Part shown: in pieces, positions 1-11,347 of the stretch | Layout: each line of letters begins with the position of its first letter | Numbering within the stretch: position 1 is the first letter of the stretch | DNA from: Mycoplasmataceae bacterium | Lineage (GTDB): Bacteria > Bacillota_I > Bacilli_A > Mycoplasmatales > Metamycoplasmataceae | DNA: 15,805 nucleotides | Direction of reading: 5' to 3' | NCBI GenBank assembly: GCA_017511585.1 | Contig: JAFWJI010000045.1 | Span: 1-15,805 of the forward strand | The notes under the pieces: model-generated | Told to the model about the DNA's origin: nothing | Seen by the model: the letters and a program-made list of their open reading frames with translations, nothing else | The model's database searches: none | Translations under genes and position numbers: made by a program

Positions 1-617
1 ATAATTTCTTTTTTTCAATCTTCATTTGAAATAACAGAATTTTCTTTATTTCCTAACACTTTGCCGGTTATGTTAAATAAATTTTGTTGATTTTGGCATG
101 GGAATAAATTTTTATTATAATTATTTTCTAATTTTTTTAACTCAGCTTCTGCTTCTTCACTTTGATCAATAGTATTCAAAGTTCCACGATGCTTTATATA
201 ATTATGTAATATCAAAGTTAATTCATTTGAATTTAATTCATTATCCAATCCCTTTATTTTAATATCTAATGGCATCAATCATTTTTGTTCAAAAGAATCA
301 AAAATTGAATTTCTTATTTTTTGTTCAAAATCTTCTTTATTTTCTACAATGTTAAAATCAATTAATAATTTACATAAATCAGACTTTCTAATTCTTTGTC
401 TATTTATTCTTCTTCTCCTAGATCTTGCAACTCTTCTTGTTTCAACATTTACATCTTTTGAAGCAACATCATCAAATAATCTTACTCCCATATCGATTAT
501 TTCTAGATTTTCATTTGATACTTCTTTTGAATTAATTTTTAAAATAGATCACCCAACACTTGTTGTACCTAAATCAAAACTAATTGCTATTCTTGGTTTT
601 TCTAAATTTTCAATCAT
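1..617 (-). CDS. cas9: CRISPR-associated endonuclease Cas9, N-terminal part (runs off window)
   Basis: Type II CRISPR effector: an RNA-guided nuclease that cuts both strands of matching DNA. Only residues 1-205 are present; the rest lies beyond position 1. Seen directly: a RuvC-I segment near residues 10-24 (AISFDLGTTSVGWS) with the expected catalytic Asp at residue 15, then MGVRLFDD at about 43-50. An Arg-rich bridge helix follows at about 61-78 (RRVARSRRRRINRQRIRK), then a short REC-type segment with a conserved HRG at about 143-145. Three in-frame TGA codons (549-551, 279-281, 15-17) must be read as Trp; the first gives the conserved Trp of the RuvC-I motif. The ATG at 615-617 is chosen because the RuvC-I Asp then sits at the usual distance from the N terminus. 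No Shine-Dalgarno sequence is visible. The gene lies 47 nt downstream of a PLD-helicase gene on the same strand. Family identity is near certain from the RuvC-I/bridge-helix combination; the subtype cannot be decided. Confidence 0.95.
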
Positions 618-626
618 AGTTTTAAA

Positions 627-655
627 ATTATATATTTTTGTATAAAATATATAAA
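627..655 (-). promoter_or_regulatory. Candidate cas9 promoter, possibly leaderless
   Basis: In the 47-nt gap before cas9 the minus strand carries TATAAT (627-632) with a weak -35-like TTTATA (650-655) and a 17-nt spacer. A start about seven bases downstream would fall 2-3 nt from the ATG, giving an almost leaderless mRNA, which agrees with the lack of a Shine-Dalgarno sequence. In DNA this AT-rich the hexamers alone are weak evidence. Confidence 0.35.
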
Positions 656-664
656 AATTAAAAA

Positions 665-3475
665 TTATTTTTTTAATTGATAATAAATTTCATCACTTAA
701 TGCTTTTTCTAATTTTAATTTAAAAATAATTGGATTGTTTTCCTTAAAATTTTCTACATTTACTTTTCCAATATAAATAAAGGGTTGGCTTATATTTTTA
801 ATTTTTGCATATTTTCTTATAAAAATATGAATTGGAATATCTAATTTTTGATGATTTATTATTTCTATTGCTTGTTTAGACAATTGATTCATAGAATCTG
901 GAGAACTTCAAATAATATAATTTCTTGATTTTATTTCATCTTTATATTGAAATTTATTATTTTCATCTTTAATTAAATCAATAAAAAAATAAAAATTATT
1001 CTTTAATTTATATATCCCTTGACCAAATAAAGAAGAATATTTTCTATGATCTTGATTAATTGATAATATTTCTTTCATTTTATATTTTTGTCCAATTTTA
1101 ATAAAAGGGAATTGATATTGATCTAAATTATAATTTTGTAAAAAATATTGAATTCCATATTCTAAACAATCTAAAATGTATTTTTTATTTATTTCTTTTT
1201 CTAATATTTTTTTAAATTCTTTATTTAAACTCATTTCATTATTATTAATATCAATAATTTTTATATTATCTTTAGGATCTAAAAAATCTCCATTAAAAAA
1301 TTTAAATGTATTTTCAACTGATCAAATATCAGTATTTTTAGTATAGTTATTAATAATTTTTGAAGCTTCATCAATATTTATATTTTTTTCATGTCTTACT
1401 AATTCATAAATTAAAATAAATTCATTAATTCTATAAATAGGTAACATATTTGATAATTCTTGATAAAAAAGAATGAATTTTTCATCTTTTAAAATTTGAA
1501 ATATTTCTTCTGAATTTTCCATTTTAAATAAAAATAAAAGATAATTTTTATAGTTACTTTTATTAATTATTTTCAAAATATCAGGAGCGCCATCAATTAA
1601 ATAATCACACATTAAATAAGGTACTTTATTATCTCTAATTTTTTTAAATTCTAAATATTCATTTTTAATTCATTTTTTAGAATTAAAATCAATTTTATTA
1701 AAAGAATTTAAAATTCTTTCTTTACTAATTTCATCAAATTCAATATGAAATTCTGGAATTGATTTAAATTCTTGTTTAATCATATCTTGAATATATACTT
1801 CATTAATTACATTATTAAATGAAGCCATAGCATATGGAATTAAATATGTCTTATTATGATTTGCTATAAAATCTAAAACAGTTAAAAATGATTTTTCATT
1901 ATCCTTTCTTAAACCTCTACCTAATTGTTGTAAGAAAATAATAGGAGAATTGGTTGGTCTTAAAAATAAAACTAAATTAACTTTTGGAATATCAATTCCT
2001 TCATTAAAAATATCAACAACAAAAATGATAGATAATGGATCATTTTCATCTTGAAATCTATTGATAATATTTTGTCTTTGTTCAAAATTTAATTCAGAAA
2101 CAATATATTCTGAACAAATTCCTCTTTTATTAAATTGTTCACTCATGTATTTTGCATGTTCAATAGAAGCACAAAAACCTAAACAATACATTTTGCTTCC
2201 ATCATATTTATACAAATTAATTTGTTTTATAACATAATCAACTCTTTCGTTGATCATTAATTTTTTAGAAATTTTATCAATATCATCTATATCAATATCT
2301 GTTAAATCTACGCTTGAAATATCTGAAATACCAAAGTAATGAAATGTTGAAATTAAATTTTGATTAATTGCTTCTTTCAATCTTATTTCTAAAGCGATAT
2401 TACCATCGAATAATTCAAAAATATTTTCACCATCCATTCTTTCAGGTGTAGCAGTCATCCCTAATAAAAATTTAGGTTTAAAATATTCTAATATTTTTAA
2501 ATAAGTTTTTGCTCTAATATGATGAGCTTCATCAATAATTATGTAATCAAATTCATTTGGTTTGAATAATTCTAAATTTCTATGCAAAGATTGATGGGAA
2601 GCAAAAATAAATTTAGGATTAACATCTTTTTTATTAGCATTAAAAATTGTTGTTGATATTTGAGGGAATATTTTTTTAAAAGTTTCTTCTGATTTTTTCA
2701 AAATTTCTTCTCTATGAACAACAAATAAAAGTTTTTTAGGATTAAATTGTTGAACATCAAAAGCTGATAAAAATGTTTTACCAACTCCAGTAGCTGCAAT
2801 TATTAAAGCTTTATTTTCTCCTTTAGTTCTTAAATTATTCAAATTCTTTAATGCTTCTTTTTGAATATGATTAGGACTAATTATTTCGCTATTTTTTAAA
2901 TTAAGATAATTTAATAATTTATTCTTTTTTTCATTGATATACTTTTCTTGATAATAATCAATAAATTCTTGATCTAATTCATTTGTATTTTTTCATAAAA
3001 ATTCAAATTCATTTAAAATGTTTTCTAAAAGAATATCATCTTTATTTAATTTTATAAGAATTGATCATTCAACATTAGTTTTCATTGCTTTTTCAGTCAT
3101 ATTTACTGAACCGATAATAATTTTGTAGTAATCATCGAATTCAAAAATATATCCTTTAGGGTGGAAAGAACTAGATATTTTATTTTCAAATATTGTTTGT
3201 TGATCAACTACTTTCATTTCGAAATTATCGAAATTATCTAAAAATAATTGCAAAATTTTAGGATCATTAAATTCTTGATAAGAAGTGGTCAATATTTGAC
3301 CTTTAATATTTTTATTATGAACTTTTTCTAATGTTTGAGCTAAAATTTGATATCCACCTCATGTAATAAAAGATACGTTAAACTTAAAACTTTTGCATGT
3401 TGATAAAAGTTCTTTAATTAATTCATATGTTTGACTTAAGCTGTTTGTAATTAATTCAACATTTTTTTCAATCAT
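665..3475 (-). CDS. PLD-like nuclease / SF2 DEAH-box helicase / DUF3427 fusion protein
   Basis: 936 residues once TGA is read as Trp; no TAA or TAG interrupts the frame. An N-terminal phospholipase-D-like domain spans roughly residues 1-150: an HxK at 105-107 (HPK) and GSVNMT at about 122-127 form one HKD-type half-site, as in PLD nucleases. The SF2 helicase core follows: a Q-like NHIQKEAL region, Walker A AATGVGKT (227-234), DEAH (315-318), TAT (341-343) and motif VI QQLGRGLR (516-523). The C-terminal third resembles DUF3427, with Trp-Ser-Ser, IFIRKY and FIYIGKV motifs. The same architecture is common in bacterial helicases annotated as restriction- or defence-like; the biochemical role is unproven. 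It is the gene immediately upstream of cas9 and follows the dnaK terminator. The ATG at 3473-3475 is the first in frame; no clear Shine-Dalgarno sequence is seen. Domain assignment is confident; a defence role is inference. Confidence 0.88.
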
Positions 3476-3556
3476 TAATAACAGTTTAACAAAAAAATAA
3501 TTTATTAATTTTTATTTGTAATTTTTAATATAGACTTTTTTATAAAATGTTGTTAT

Positions 3557-3582
3557 AAAAAAGAGGAATTAACCTCTTTTTT
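3557..3582 (-). terminator. Rho-independent terminator after dnaK
   Basis: A perfect 10-bp inverted repeat AAAAAAGAGG / CCTCTTTTTT surrounds a 6-nt loop and ends in a T run on the minus strand, 17 nt past the dnaK stop. This is the clearest hairpin in the window. It separates the heat-shock block from the helicase-cas9 block. Confidence 0.85.
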
Positions 3583-3598
3583 ATTTATTTTCTAATTA

Positions 3599-5440
<1,842 letters not shown>

Positions 5441-5465
5441 TTATTAATTACCATTTTAACATAAT

Positions 5466-5492
5466 TTAGCACTTAAATATAAAAATTGCTAA
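5466..5492 (-). promoter_or_regulatory. CIRCE operator (HrcA) of dnaK
   Basis: On the plus strand, TTAGCACTT (5466-5474), a 9-nt spacer and AATTGCTAA (5484-5492). The arms are inverted repeats of each other at 8 of 9 positions and match the CIRCE consensus TTAGCACTC-N9-GAGTGCTAA with two to three changes per element. Read towards dnaK, the first arm supplies TTAGCA (5487-5492) and the second runs into TGC-TAAATT (5463-5471), which could serve as -35 and extended -10 with an 18-nt spacer. HrcA binding would then block the promoter directly. HrcA control is established for CIRCE elements; the promoter overlap is inferred. Confidence 0.85.
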
Positions 5493-5514
5493 ATTTAAAA
5501 TAAAAATATTATTT

Positions 5515-6495
5515 TTATTTATTCGTTTTTAAGTAATTAATATCTTCTTTTTGATTCAAATCAAATATTAATAATTGATTTGAATTATTTGTATTAATAT
5601 CTTTTAAACAAAGAGCATTAATTCTATTATTTGTATAAGTTTTATAATAACAAGTTAATGTATCAAAACTATAACAATTAGAATATATTGTTAATTCATA
5701 TCTTTTTTCATGACCTATAACAGTTCCTTTAACTTGGCTAACAGAATTTAAAATATGGAAAAATTGATTTACATTATCAATTTCATTATCTGAAGAAAAT
5801 GATGTTAATTTTGTATAAGTCGCTCTAACAAAACGATCTATTGAAGAAAGACCTCCAGGAAGACCAGTTGTTGCCAATCCATTAGATATTATTGATAATT
5901 GATCATTAAATAACGGTCTTTTAATATTAGGTGATAGATTAATATAATTATTCATATTTTCTAAATGATATGGAAATTCAGGATTATTTGTTAAAACACC
6001 ATAAACATTGTCATAAATTTTTATTCCTTTTTTTGTTGATTCAATGACAATTGAAGAGTTTTTATCAGAAACCATTCAATGCAAAGGTGTATTTTTTATA
6101 CTATCACTAAAATTTATATCCACTAAATTTATATTTTTTAATGCTTCTTTTACTTCATTTACATCTTTACATTTTCCTAAAATATATAAAATAAATTCAA
6201 AAGGACAAATATTTTTCTTTTTTGGATTTATTGAAAAATACTTAGCATATCCTTCAAAATTTAATCCGGCCATAAACAATCCTTTTTCATTCATTGCATC
6301 ATAATACAAAGGATAATTATCAACAACCATACCCATACCAATTAAATCATATTTAATTTCTAGAACTTGATTTGATGCTTTATATTGAATAAAATATTTT
6401 TTAGGAACAATAATTAATTTTGAAAATGGCAATTCAAATTCTAAATCTAAATTTCTTCCAAAAAATTTATCTTTATAACTTATAGCTGTACACAT
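5515..6495 (-). CDS. Choloylglycine hydrolase / penicillin V acylase family amidase
   Basis: Ntn-hydrolase of the linear amide C-N hydrolase family, which includes bile salt hydrolases (removing glycine or taurine from bile acids) and penicillin V acylases. 326 residues, a normal length. All expected catalytic positions are visible: Cys2 at the exposed N terminus (MCTAISY), GRNLD with Arg14 and Asp17, AGLNFEGYAKY with Asn79, LTNNPEF with Asn170/171, and SSIDRFVRATY with Arg224. One TGA at 6076-6078 encodes Trp. There is no signal peptide, as expected for a cytosolic enzyme that exposes Cys2 after Met removal. The start is fixed by this Cys2 requirement. The ATG lies 2 nt after the clpB stop, and no terminator is seen before the dnaK operator 22 nt downstream, so the gene looks embedded in the heat-shock block. 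Bile salts versus other amides as substrate cannot be decided from the motifs read here. Confidence 0.93.
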
Positions 6496-6497
6496 AA

Positions 6498-8657
6498 TTA
6501 ATTTAATAAATCATCAATTAATCTTACATTACCATTTTTATCACATGTTAATTCATATACTTGGTCTTTTTTCATATCTCCTGAAATTATTTTTTTAGCA
6601 ATAAATGATTCAATATCATTTTTTATTAAACGATTAATTGGTCTTGCACCAAATATTTTGTTATATCCTTTTTCTAAAACATATTTATTAATTTTTGAAT
6701 CAAATTTAATATTAATTTCTTGGTTTTCATAAACTCTTTTTGATAAATTGTTTAATTCTTTAACAATTATTTTTTCAATAACAGATTCACTTAAAGTATT
6801 AAAAATAATAGTTTCATCAATTCGATTAATAAATTCTGGTCTAAATACTTTTTGTACTTCTTTAATTACTTTTTCTAATGAATTTTTTTCATTTTCTAAA
6901 ATAAAGTTAGAACCAACATTTGAAGTCATAATTATTATTGTATTTTTAAAATTAATCTCTTTTCCTTTTGAATCTTTCAAAATACCATCATCTAAAATTT
7001 GTAACAAAATATTTAAAACATCAGGATGTGCTTTTTCAATTTCATCAAACAAAATAACACTATAAGGATTTTGTCTTACTTTATCAGAAAGTTGTGACAT
7101 TTCTCCATAACCAACATAACCAGGAGGAGAACCAATTAATTTAGAAACAGAATGTGCTTCCATAAATTCAGACATATCAATTCTAATCATTTGTCTTTCG
7201 CTATCAAATAAAGCAAAAGCTAGTGTTTTTGCTAATTCTGTTTTTCCAACTCCTGTTGGTCCTAAAAACATAAAAGAACCAATTGGACGATTAGGATCAT
7301 TTATATTTGCTTTTGATCTTAAAATTGTTTCTGCAACAAGTTTTGTTGCTTGTTCTTGACCAACTACTCTTTCATTTAATTGATTTTCTAAATTCAATAA
7401 TTTCTTTGTTTCAGATTCTACTAATTTAGAAACTGGTATTTTAGTTCATTTAGAAACTATTTCAGCTATTTCATTTTCTCCAACACTATCTCTTATTAAA
7501 GAATCATTTTTATTTTTAGATATTTTTTCTAATTCAATAATTTCTTTTTCAAGTTCAGGAATTGATTTATATAAAAGTTCTGAAGCTTTTTCAAAATTAG
7601 ATTCATTTTGATATTGAATTAATTTTTGTTTTTGTTGTTCTAATTGAAATTTTTTATTTGATAATTCTTCAATTGATTTTTTTTCTTGATTTCATTTTTT
7701 TGAAATTTGTTCAATTTCTAAATTTAATTTTTTTAAACTTTCATCGATTTCTTTTAAACGAATTTTATTTTTTGATAATTTATCTTCTTTGTCTTCTTTA
7801 GAAAGAGCAATTTTTTCCATTTCTAATGCTATTCTTTTTTGCTCTTTTTTTTCTAAAATTTCAGGTTTTGAATTCATAATAGTTTTTAATGTAGCAGCAG
7901 CTTCATCTACTAAATCAATTGCTTTATCCGGTAAAAAACGATCAGAAATAAAACGAGATGACATTTTTGCAGAAGCAACAATTGCGCTATCTTCAATTTT
8001 TACACCATGAAAAGATTCAAAACGATCTTTAATACCCCTCATGATTGTAATAGTATCATCAATAGTAGGTTCTGCAACATCTACTTTTTGCATCCTTCTT
8101 TCTAAGGCTGCATCTGTTTCAATGTATTTTTTATATTCATCATATGTAGTTGCTCCAATTAACATCATTTCACCACGAGCTAACATCGGTTTAAATATAT
8201 TTGCAACATCCATTGAACTATTATTTGAATTTTTGCCAGTACCAACAATCATATGTACTTCATCAATAAAAATTATTATATTGCCATTTGATTCTTTTAT
8301 TTGTCTTGTTAAATTTTTTATTCTTTCTTCAAATTGACCTTGAAAAGATGTTCCTGCAAACATTAAAGCTAAATCTATTTCTATTAATTCTTTATTTTTT
8401 AAATTTTCTGGAACATCACCAAGCGCTATTTTTCTAGCAAGACCTTCAACTATTGCAGTTTTTCCAACTCCGGGTTCACCAACTAAAATGGGGTTATTCT
8501 TTGTTTTACGAGATAAAATTCTAACAACCCTTCTAATTTCATCATCACGTCCAATAATTGGGTCTAATTTATTTTGGAAAGCTAAATCAGTTAAATTTTT
8601 ACCATATTTTTTTATAGCATCAATTTTTTCATTATTTGGTGTAAAACTAAAATCCAT
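6498..8657 (-). CDS. clpB: ClpB disaggregase (short form without N-domain)
   Basis: Hexameric AAA+ unfoldase that extracts proteins from aggregates together with DnaK. 719 residues against about 860 for the full-length family, because the ClpB N-domain is absent: the protein starts only some 35 residues before DPIIGRDDE. First AAA module: Walker A GEPGVGKT (60-67) and Walker B IIIFIDEVH (127-135). A Lys/Glu-rich coiled-coil M-domain follows at about 280-400. Second module: SKWTKIPVSKL linker, VVGQEQA, Walker A GPTGVGKT (466-473), ILFDEIEKAH (535-544) and sensor-2 GARPINR. TGA codons encode Trp in SKKWNQE and SKWTKIP. The ATG at 8655-8657 has a strong GGAGG 4 nt upstream. Short ClpB forms are known in mycoplasmas, so this is not a truncation. 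CIRCE lies just upstream; the amidase gene follows after 2 nt. Confidence 0.98.
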
Positions 8658-8692
8658 AAAACCTCCATATTAAAATGAACAAATTAATTTAA

Positions 8693-8722
8693 ATTATAGC
8701 AATTAAATTGTTTGAGTGCTAA
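8693..8722 (-). promoter_or_regulatory. clpB promoter overlapping its CIRCE
   Basis: Read towards clpB: TTAGCA (8717-8722) as a weak -35, an 18-nt spacer, then TATAAT (8693-8698) preceded by TGC, that is a TGN extended -10. The predicted mRNA start is near 8686, giving a leader of about 29 nt that contains the GGAGG ribosome binding site (8662-8666). The perfect -10 hexamer with TGN is good evidence; the -35 is forced by CIRCE conservation. Confidence 0.6.
8696..8722 (-). promoter_or_regulatory. CIRCE operator (HrcA) of clpB
   Basis: Plus strand: ATAGCAATT (8696-8704), a 9-nt spacer, and GAGTGCTAA (8714-8722), which is a perfect CIRCE half-site. The half nearer clpB is degenerate (six of nine consensus positions), but its changes create an extended -10 on the minus strand. 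Spacing equals the canonical nine. Placement 39 nt before the clpB start and occurrence also at dnaK support HrcA control. Confidence 0.85.
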
Positions 8723-8901
8723 ATTATTTATTTTTTTGTAAAATAAAAATAAATAATTTCAAAGTAAAAATAATCATTTTATATTCAAATTATTTACTAA
8801 TTATTTATAATAAAGATTCGCTTTTTTAAAATAATAATCTAAAAATTAATTCCCTATTTAAAATTATAAAATAATTTAACAATTTTAAATACTATCAATT
8901 T

Positions 8902-11241
8902 CTAATTTTTTGTTTTGTGGATAAACAAAATTAATCCAACTATTATCACTATTCCTAATAAAGTACCTACTGATAATCCAATAATTAATGGAATATTATT
9001 TTGTTTTTCGATTTTAAATTCAATTACTTTTTCGCTTTGTTTATAATTTTCTGTTTCAGCAACAACTGCTTTTAAATAGTATGTACCAGGATTTGTTGGT
9101 TTTTTATCTAATTGATTTTTACATTCTTGATCTGAAAAATAAAAGAATTCAATTTTTCCAAAACTACTTTTTATTTCAGAAATATTTTGATTTTTATCGT
9201 ATTTGACTTCAATTGAATTTGTAGCTTTTGTTATATTAAATGTTACTTCTTTTTGACCGGTATAATTGTTTTGACCTTTAATTAATATTGTTGCTTGACC
9301 AACATTTGTATTATTTAAATATTCCAATGTATAGTTTTGATTTTCAATTAATTTATTATCACTAGTTTTAAGTTCAATTGAAGGCTTAATTGGATCACCT
9401 GTATATTCAAAAGAATTTTTATTATTTTCAAAAGTTACATTAGCTTCACTAATGTTTTTTAAAGTTGGAGCACTATTATTGTTATCGTTGTTGTTATTAT
9501 TGTTTAAAATTACCAAATTTCCATTACTTATATTAAATTTAGAATTATCTTCAATTTTTAATTTATTAATTAAGTTTAAATTACTATTTGAATTTTTATA
9601 CATTTTGTTAATAGTATTTTGATTTTCTTTTATATTAAATGAAATGAAACTAAAAGATTTACTATCTCAAATTTTGATATTTTCATTAGCATAATTAATA
9701 TAAATATCTTCTGAAAAAAAGTCTTTAACTAAAGATAAAAAATGATATACATAATCAAAATTATTATTATCTAAATAAAAATTAAATTCCTTTTTTGATT
9801 CAATATATCATTGAGAATTTATTACTTGATCTAAAGAAACATTATTATCAATTGCTTCTTTTAATCCAATTATTAAATTTTTAAAAGCAGTACTAAAATC
9901 AAAAGAAATTCTATTTTTAGTTCCTTCTTTTGAAAAAATGATCTCTATAAAATTTGCAATATCTATTTCACTAGAAGCAGTAAATAAATCTAAGATTTGA
10001 TTTTTTAAACTATAATCTTTATCTTCAAAAAAGATATTTGTATTTGATGGTTCAATTTTAAAAATATTATTTTTTAATTGAGAATCATAATTGGTAAAAA
10101 ATGTAATATCTTTTTCTTGTTCTAATAAAACATCTTTAAAATGTTTTTGGTATTCAATTAAAAAGTTTTTAGTTAAAAAATCACTAAGTTTATATTGATT
10201 TTTACTTTTAGTTTCAACTAATGTATCAGGACTTAATTTTACAAAAAAAGCTATTCCTTCTTTAAATGAATCTAGAGATTCTTCAATTGGTGATTGAGGT
10301 TTTAAAATTGTATTATTTGTAGTAATTAAATTTTTATTTGCATCATTTTTAACTTTTGAATAAAAATAACGATATTCTATTCATTCTTTTTCTATTTCAT
10401 TATTTTCATTTCTAATTTCTGCATTAAATGGAATCATATTAGTGCAATATAAATTAGCATCTTGTGAAATAGATAATAAACTAATCGAACTTGTTTTATC
10501 TACAACAATATTTTCTTGATAATAATCACTTATATTAGTTGAACCATTTGGAACATTTTCTATCTTTAAATTATCTTGTAAAAATCATAAATATAAATCT
10601 TTTTTAGGATCATATTGATTATGTTTTAAAAAATTTGTTAATTCTAAATTGATGTTTAAAATATTTTCATCTTCTCAAATTCATTTTTTATCATTTTCAT
10701 ATTTTGTATAAATTTGAAAAGCATAATTTGGATGTTGGATATTATTAATAGGTTCAGAATCTAACGATTTAAAATAACCTTTTGTTATATCGTTTGATTG
10801 TTTTTCATAAAATCTATCTTGATTATTTAAATAAAATTGTCCAAAAACTCTAGGAGTTGGATAAAAATCATTGTAATATTTATCAGAGTATCTATAGCCA
10901 ACTTTTAAATTCTTTAAATCAATTTTATTAATTTGATAGTATGAACTAATAAAATCATTATATTTTTTTTCATTATTTTTTAAGATATTTTTAATTTCTA
11001 ATAAAAAATCATCTCCATTTGTAAATGCAATTTTTTCTTTTGAACTTGTATAATCTATTTCAACATTATTAAAATTTGTAAATGAATGTGTTTTTAAAAT
11101 GTTATTAATATCATTAATATTTCTTTGATTAATTAAATCATAATTATTAATTTTATAATTAGTAGCAAAAGAAACTGAAGTAACTAAAGATAATAGAAGT
11201 GGGAAAGAATATATAGGTAAAAATTTACTTTTTTTATTCAT
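8902..11241 (-). CDS. Large predicted surface protein with Ig-like modules and C-terminal membrane anchor
   Basis: 779 residues with TGA read as Trp; the frame is free of TAA/TAG from 11241 to the TAG at 8902-8904. The N terminus is a signal peptide: Lys-rich start, then FLPIYSFPLLLSLVTSVSFA, with a plausible cleavage after SFA. No lipobox Cys is present, so it is not a typical lipoprotein. Residues about 25-575 are Asn/Lys/Glu-rich and unrecognised, with many Tyr and Phe. An Asn-rich linker (580-589) precedes two Ig-like modules. The first, about 603-668, has EYTGDPIKP, NYTLEYLNNTNVGQATI and NYTGQKEVTFNI, the pattern of 'YTG' modules on Gram-positive surface proteins. The second, about 669-745, ends PGTYYLKAVVAETENYKQSEKVIEFKI. 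A single transmembrane helix (about 751-774) and HKTKN tail finish the protein, so the bulk would be outside the cell. An adhesin or host-interaction role is inference. It precedes clpB on the same strand but is separated by 244 nt. Confidence 0.85.
9475..9504 (-). repeat. Asn-codon microsatellite (AAT/AAC)n in the surface protein gene
   Basis: Ten consecutive codons are nine Asn (mixed AAT and AAC) and one Asp, forming the linker between the unrecognised N-terminal region and the Ig-like modules. Because the unit is three bases, length change by slippage would alter linker length and not the frame. The mixed AAT/AAC order makes it an imperfect repeat. Confidence 0.8.
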
Positions 11242-11250
11242 TTTTAAATA

Positions 11251-11256
11251 CCCCCT
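11251..11256 (-). promoter_or_regulatory. G-rich ribosome binding site of the surface protein gene
   Basis: The minus strand reads AGGGGG, then 9 nt, then the ATG at 11239-11241. It resembles AGGAGG with one change and is a rare G run in this AT-rich DNA. It supports this ATG as the start, consistent with the signal peptide that follows. Confidence 0.55.
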
Positions 11257-11308
11257 AATTTAATTTTATATTTTTTTAATATCTAATAAAATACAAAACT
11301 TTTTAGCA

Positions 11309-11338
11309 TTTACTTTTTAAAGAAAAAAATAGTAAAAT
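11309..11338 (+). promoter_or_regulatory. Candidate prfA promoter, possibly leaderless
   Basis: TTTACT (11309-11314), an 18-nt spacer and TAAAAT (11333-11338). A start near 11345 would leave about 3 nt before the ATG at 11348. No Shine-Dalgarno sequence precedes that ATG, which fits leaderless initiation. The hexamers are imperfect. Confidence 0.45.
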
Positions 11339-11347
11339 TAGTAAATC

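Noticed and set aside
349..645. Plus-strand reading frame opposite cas9
   Set aside because: It is antisense to the RuvC-I and bridge-helix coding sequence, is rich in Leu/Ser/Phe as expected from AT-rich complement, and has no ribosome binding site.
618..664. tracrRNA or CRISPR repeat next to cas9
   Set aside because: The gap is only 47 nt, nearly pure A/T, with no repeat unit or anti-repeat hairpin. It is used up by promoter-like hexamers.
3476..3556. Promoter of the helicase gene
   Set aside because: TATATT and similar hexamers occur, but no convincing -35 or spacing was found.
6748..7065. Plus-strand reading frame opposite clpB
   Set aside because: It is the complement of the conserved second AAA module; the low-complexity Ile/Phe/Ser composition is typical of a shadow frame.
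8857..8889. Inverted repeat TTTAAAATT / AATTTTAAA as a terminator of the surface protein gene
   Set aside because: There are no G-C pairs, the loop is 15 nt, and no T run follows on the minus strand. It is expected by chance at this base composition. The rest of 8723-8901 shows nothing else I can support.
8902..9603. A separate small gene for the Ig-like C-terminal part of the surface protein
   Set aside because: The same frame continues upstream without TAA/TAG to a signal peptide at 11241, and the apparent break is a TGA read as Trp.
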